Program-made: the position numbers and the translations under genes
NCBI GenBank assembly: GCA_030615145.1
Contig: JAUWZT010000171.1
Location: 1-7,909 of the forward strand
Origin: Promethearchaeota archaeon
Lineage (GTDB): Archaea > Asgardarchaeota > Lokiarchaeia > Sigyniarchaeales > SOKP01
Reading direction: 5' to 3'
Length of the DNA: 7,909 nucleotides
Notes under the pieces: model-generated
Database searches by the model: none
What the model was told of the DNA's origin: nothing
The model's input: only the letters and a program-made list of their open reading frames with translations
Shown here: positions 5,866 to 7,909 of the stretch, piece after piece
Numbering within the stretch: position 1 is the stretch's first letter
How the letters are laid out: each line of letters starts with the position of its first letter

Positions 5866-5895
5866 TAATCGATAAATATAATCGAATTTAATCGA
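5866..5895. repeat. Three direct TAATCGA repeats
   Basis: TAATCGA occurs at 5866-5872, 5879-5885 and 5889-5895, with start-to-start spacing of 13 and 10 bases. The last two copies extend to TAATCGAATTT. They stand out in otherwise featureless A/T sequence in the 242-base divergent region, about 105-135 bases upstream of thymidylate synthase and a similar distance from the Gly-Gly gene. The 10-base spacing would place two sites on the same face of the helix, as for an activator array. Confidence 0.45.
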
Positions 5896-5925
5896 ATTTT
5901 GATGTAGTATAACAAAAATATCATT

Positions 5926-5943
5926 TTGTTAAAGTTTTAACAA
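5926..5943. promoter_or_regulatory. 18-base palindrome TTGTTAAA-GT-TTTAACAA, probable operator
   Basis: Two perfect 8-base arms flank a 2-base centre. The element ends 5 bases before a TATA-like TTATAATA (5949-5956), where it would overlap or abut the B-recognition element. That is a typical place for a dimeric helix-turn-helix regulator to control transcription of the gene at 6001. Confidence 0.5.
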
Positions 5944-5948
5944 TAAAA

Positions 5949-5956
5949 TTATAATA
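5949..5956 (+). promoter_or_regulatory. TATA box for thymidylate synthase
   Basis: TTATAATA is centred near 5953 and predicts transcription start near 5979, with a leader of about 20 bases. AAAGG (5987-5991), a weak ribosome site, lies 9 bases before the ATG at 6001. Confidence 0.4.
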
Positions 5957-5964
5957 CTAAAAAA

Positions 5965-5976
5965 TTAACATGTTAA
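5965..5976. promoter_or_regulatory. 12-base perfect palindrome TTAACATGTTAA between TATA box and start site
   Basis: This palindrome reuses the half-site TGTTAA of the 18-base palindrome at 5926-5943, but with the arms in the opposite order (TTAACA then TGTTAA). It falls between the predicted TATA box and the predicted transcription start. The two palindromes therefore bracket the TATA box, consistent with a two-site operator. Confidence 0.4.
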
Positions 5977-6000
5977 ATGAATGTTTAAAGGTTTAAAATT

Positions 6001-7014
6001 ATGGCTCAAGTTATTTTTATTTCCAAAAAAACAGTTCGAGACGCGTGGCTTTCAGCTGTGGCTCAAGTTTTATATAATGGCGATGATATTAAAACAGAGT
6101 ACGATAAACAAGAAGATCCTCCATCTAAAGATGCTACTGTATTAATAGAAATAAAAGATCCTATAAGTAGTCCGATTACGCGTAAAGATAAAGTAATGAA
6201 AATTAGATCAAAGTATGGAAACTCTTTTGAAGTATATGGTTGTATGGCAGATACCTATTTAATCGGATCAATCCAAAGTGGCTATATTGAAGAAATTATG
6301 GAGGGTGTAAACGATCATTATATCTGGGATTCTGGCTCGAGTTTTCCGTATTCCTATCACGATCGAATATTTAATTATTCTCCCTATTCCCTTGAGGATT
6401 CTATCCATGTTAATTACGATTTAGAATTAGTTGATAATGACTTTGTCAAAAAACATCAAAAACTATTGAAGTCAGAAAAGGTCCAGACATCTGGCGAATC
6501 TATAATTTGGAAATTGAAAAACCTTGTTGACTTCGATTTAAATAAAAAAATATCAGAGCAAGTTGGAATTCAAAAGATACCAATTGAAGTAATTAAATTC
6601 CCAAAAATAGATCAAATTGAATATATAATTAAAAAATTGAAAGAAAAACCTTATTCGCGCAGAGCTCAAGCAATTACATGGCGTCCTCTTGTTGATCCCT
6701 TTCATATAGACCCTCCCTGCCTTCAGAGAATTTATATGCGAGTTAAAAATGACAAATTAATAATGCAAACAACTTGGAGAAGCAGAGATTTATTTAGAGC
6801 TTGGGAAGCAAATGTAAATGGAATGATTAGAATTCAGAAATATGTTGCTGAACAGCTCGGCGTAGAAACCGGTCATTACTTAGATTTTAGCAATTCTCTA
6901 CATATTTATGGAAATACGATTTCTGAAGTTAAAGACATGTTTGAGCGCATGAAAAATAAAGGAGAACAATTTCCAGATGAAGTAATTGAATTAATGGAAG
7001 AAAATAGTAGCTAG
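6001..7014 (+). CDS. thyA: Thymidylate synthase, archaeal ThyA type
   Basis: This enzyme methylates dUMP to dTMP with a folate-type C1 donor. The core (about 203-305) carries every classical residue at exactly the E. coli spacing: R220-R221, catalytic C240 in DPPC, R260-S261-x-D263, N271, H301 and Y303. These correspond to E. coli R126-R127, C146, R166-S167-D169, N177, H207 and Y209. Asn at the N177 position indicates uracil rather than cytosine specificity. YIWD (107-110) and PYSYHDRIFNY (116-126) match the substrate loop of archaeal members. The stretch between W109 and R220 is about 65 residues longer than in E. coli, implying an inserted segment at about 127-200. The C-terminus (ELMEENSS) lacks the canonical closing tail. 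The ATG has a weak AAAGG site, and the promoter carries two palindromes. The stop overlaps the stop of the convergent tatD-like gene. In archaea the C1 donor may be a methanopterin derivative. Confidence 0.93.
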   Translation: MAQVIFISKKTVRDAWLSAVAQVLYNGDDIKTEYDKQEDPPSKDATVLIEIKDPISSPITRKDKVMKIRSKYGNSFEVYGCMADTYLIGSIQSGYIEEIMEGVNDHYIWDSGSSFPYSYHDRIFNYSPYSLEDSIHVNYDLELVDNDFVKKHQKLLKSEKVQTSGESIIWKLKNLVDFDLNKKISEQVGIQKIPIEVIKFPKIDQIEYIIKKLKEKPYSRRAQAITWRPLVDPFHIDPPCLQRIYMRVKNDKLIMQTTWRSRDLFRAWEANVNGMIRIQKYVAEQLGVETGHYLDFSNSLHIYGNTISEVKDMFERMKNKGEQFPDEVIELMEENSS

Positions 7015-7781
7015 CTTTCAAAAATTTTAGGAAAAATTTTCCTTGTATTATCTAATATTTGGTTTTCTAACTCAATTACCGGAATTTCTTTTAATTTTGA
7101 TATAGTTTTTAAAACATCTCTTATCATAGCGGGTGTACCAACTTTTCTTGTATATTTAACTGGACCATCGCTTTCTAGAAGTAAATGTTCTTTATCCACA
7201 TTTAAAACCGTATTTTTTACCGGTGGAGAATAGTTAAGAGCAGGAGTAATAGAAAAGAAATAGCCTCTATCGATTCCTTTCTTTAAAAAAACCTCTGGCC
7301 CTGAATACCAATGAATGTTGATATTGGGGATTTTATAAGAGGGTAAAGTATCAAAAACTATCTTTTCAGCTCCTTTTGTGTGGAGATTAACTGGGAGTTC
7401 CAAATCTTGAGCGAGTAATAACATTTTATCAAATACTTTCTTTTGAAGAGGATATAGCTCTTTATCTTTAACGAAATAGTGATCTAGACCAATTTCTCCA
7501 ATAGCACATATATTTTGTTTATTTTTTTTGATTAAGTTAATTATTGAATCTAGTTGTTGTTCTATTTTCTCGTTCATTTTTACTTCTTCAGGATGGATTC
7601 CTAATGAGGCAAAAACCTCATTATATTGACTGGCTATTTCTAAAACTCTCTCTTGGCTTATGGAACTCATTGCTACAGCAAGTATTTTCTCAACCCCAAC
7701 ATCGCGTGCATTCTCAATAACTTTATCAATTGTTAAATATAAATTAATATGACAATGGACATCAATTAGAATTTTAATCAC
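7011..7781 (-). CDS. TatD-family metal-dependent hydrolase (putative DNase)
   Basis: TatD proteins are cytosolic TIM-barrel hydrolases with two metal ions. Characterised members are 3'-5' exonucleases acting on DNA or RNA, linked to repair and quality control. The 256-residue length is normal. Metal and catalytic residues are all visible: H9-x-H11 (DVHCH), GIHPEE (61-66), E96 in IGEIGLD (94-100), H134 (NLHTKGA), H157 (IHWYSG) and D205 (LESDGP). The GTG start at 7781 is preceded by AAAG. The sequence AAAGGTGAT around it also resembles a ribosome site, so the GTG may be leaderless or part of the site itself; no in-frame ATG exists nearby. The start lies 39 bases after the end of another minus-strand gene, suggesting co-transcription. 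Archaeal members are diverse, and exact substrates are unproven. Confidence 0.9.
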   Translation of the reverse strand: MIKILIDVHCHINLYLTIDKVIENARDVGVEKILAVAMSSISQERVLEIASQYNEVFASLGIHPEEVKMNEKIEQQLDSIINLIKKNKQNICAIGEIGLDHYFVKDKELYPLQKKVFDKMLLLAQDLELPVNLHTKGAEKIVFDTLPSYKIPNINIHWYSGPEVFLKKGIDRGYFFSITPALNYSPPVKNTVLNVDKEHLLLESDGPVKYTRKVGTPAMIRDVLKTISKLKEIPVIELENQILDNTRKIFPKIFES

Positions 7782-7820
7782 CTTTATATAATTAAAATAA
7801 GGATTAGAAATAAATTTATA

Positions 7821-7909
7821 TCACATTCGGTTAATTTCAGCCCTTAAATGAACAATCTTCTTTACTAAAGCAAATTTTCCTCTAGGGAATTCTTGAGTAT
7901 CTAAATAAC
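7821..7909 (-). CDS. Partial gene, C-terminus only, enters from the right edge
   Basis: An open minus-strand frame runs from the window edge to a TGA at 7823-7821, giving 28 residues that include YLDTQEFPRGKFALVKK and end in LRAEINRM. The basic, mixed composition looks like real protein, and the other two minus frames close early. The gene would lie 39 bases upstream of the tatD-like gene in the same direction, so the two may form an operon. The tail is too short to name a family. Confidence 0.6.
   Translation of the reverse strand, partial: YLDTQEFPRGKFALVKKIVHLRAEINRM

Noticed and set aside
5970..5996. Eight-codon frame (MLNECLKV) just upstream of thyA
   Set aside because: It has no ribosome site, and the predicted transcription start near 5979 lies inside it. 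Its ATG arises from the TTAACATGTTAA palindrome.
7029..7043. AGGAAAA-A-TTTTCCT palindrome near the thyA stop as a terminator hairpin
   Set aside because: The single-base centre cannot form a loop, no T-run follows, and the sequence is explained by codons for the IFPKIF end of the TatD-like protein.

Overview
The window is AT-rich (about 30% G+C by eye), gene-dense DNA that looks archaeal. The thymidylate synthase is of the archaeal type. Several starts are preceded by TATA-like boxes about 25-27 bases upstream, as expected for leaderless archaeal transcripts. Two genes encode dolichol/phytol-kinase-like membrane enzymes. The Lys/Ile/Asn-rich proteins and compact alternating single-gene units would fit an Asgard (Lokiarchaeia-like) genome, but that lineage call is inference. 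No single gene here proves it.

Layout from left to right. (1) A minus-strand gene start runs off the left edge (1-42), preceded on the same strand by an orphan coiled-coil protein (215-820). (2) A bidirectional promoter separates that protein from a plus-strand ATP-grasp ligase of the RimK/MptN type (895-1764). (3) A small minus-strand membrane protein follows (1811-2155), with a T-tract terminator behind it. (4) A 56-residue plus-strand helical protein (2328-2498) is followed by a convergent Maf-family nucleotide pyrophosphatase (2536-3138). (5) Two tandem plus-strand membrane kinases of the dolichol/phytol kinase family (3223-4329 and 4418-5449) converge on a ubiquitin-like/sulfur-carrier protein ending in Gly-Gly (5465-5758). 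(6) A 242-base divergent region carries three TAATCGA repeats and two palindromes. It precedes thymidylate synthase (6001-7014), which ends tail-to-tail with a TatD-family hydrolase (7011-7781). The end of another minus-strand gene enters at the right edge (7821-7909).

The genes do not form one obvious pathway. Themes are nucleotide metabolism and quality control (thymidylate synthase, Maf, possibly TatD), polyprenol-phosphate supply for membrane lipid or glycan carriers (the kinase pair), and peptide-like or thiolation chemistry (ATP-grasp ligase, Gly-Gly carrier). I saw no rRNA, tRNA, CRISPR array, insertion sequence or phage genes. The points most worth following are the duplicated kinases with a shared N-terminal extension, the Gly-Gly protein, the operator-like architecture of the thymidylate synthase promoter, the inserted domain in that enzyme, and the small gene at 2328-2498.
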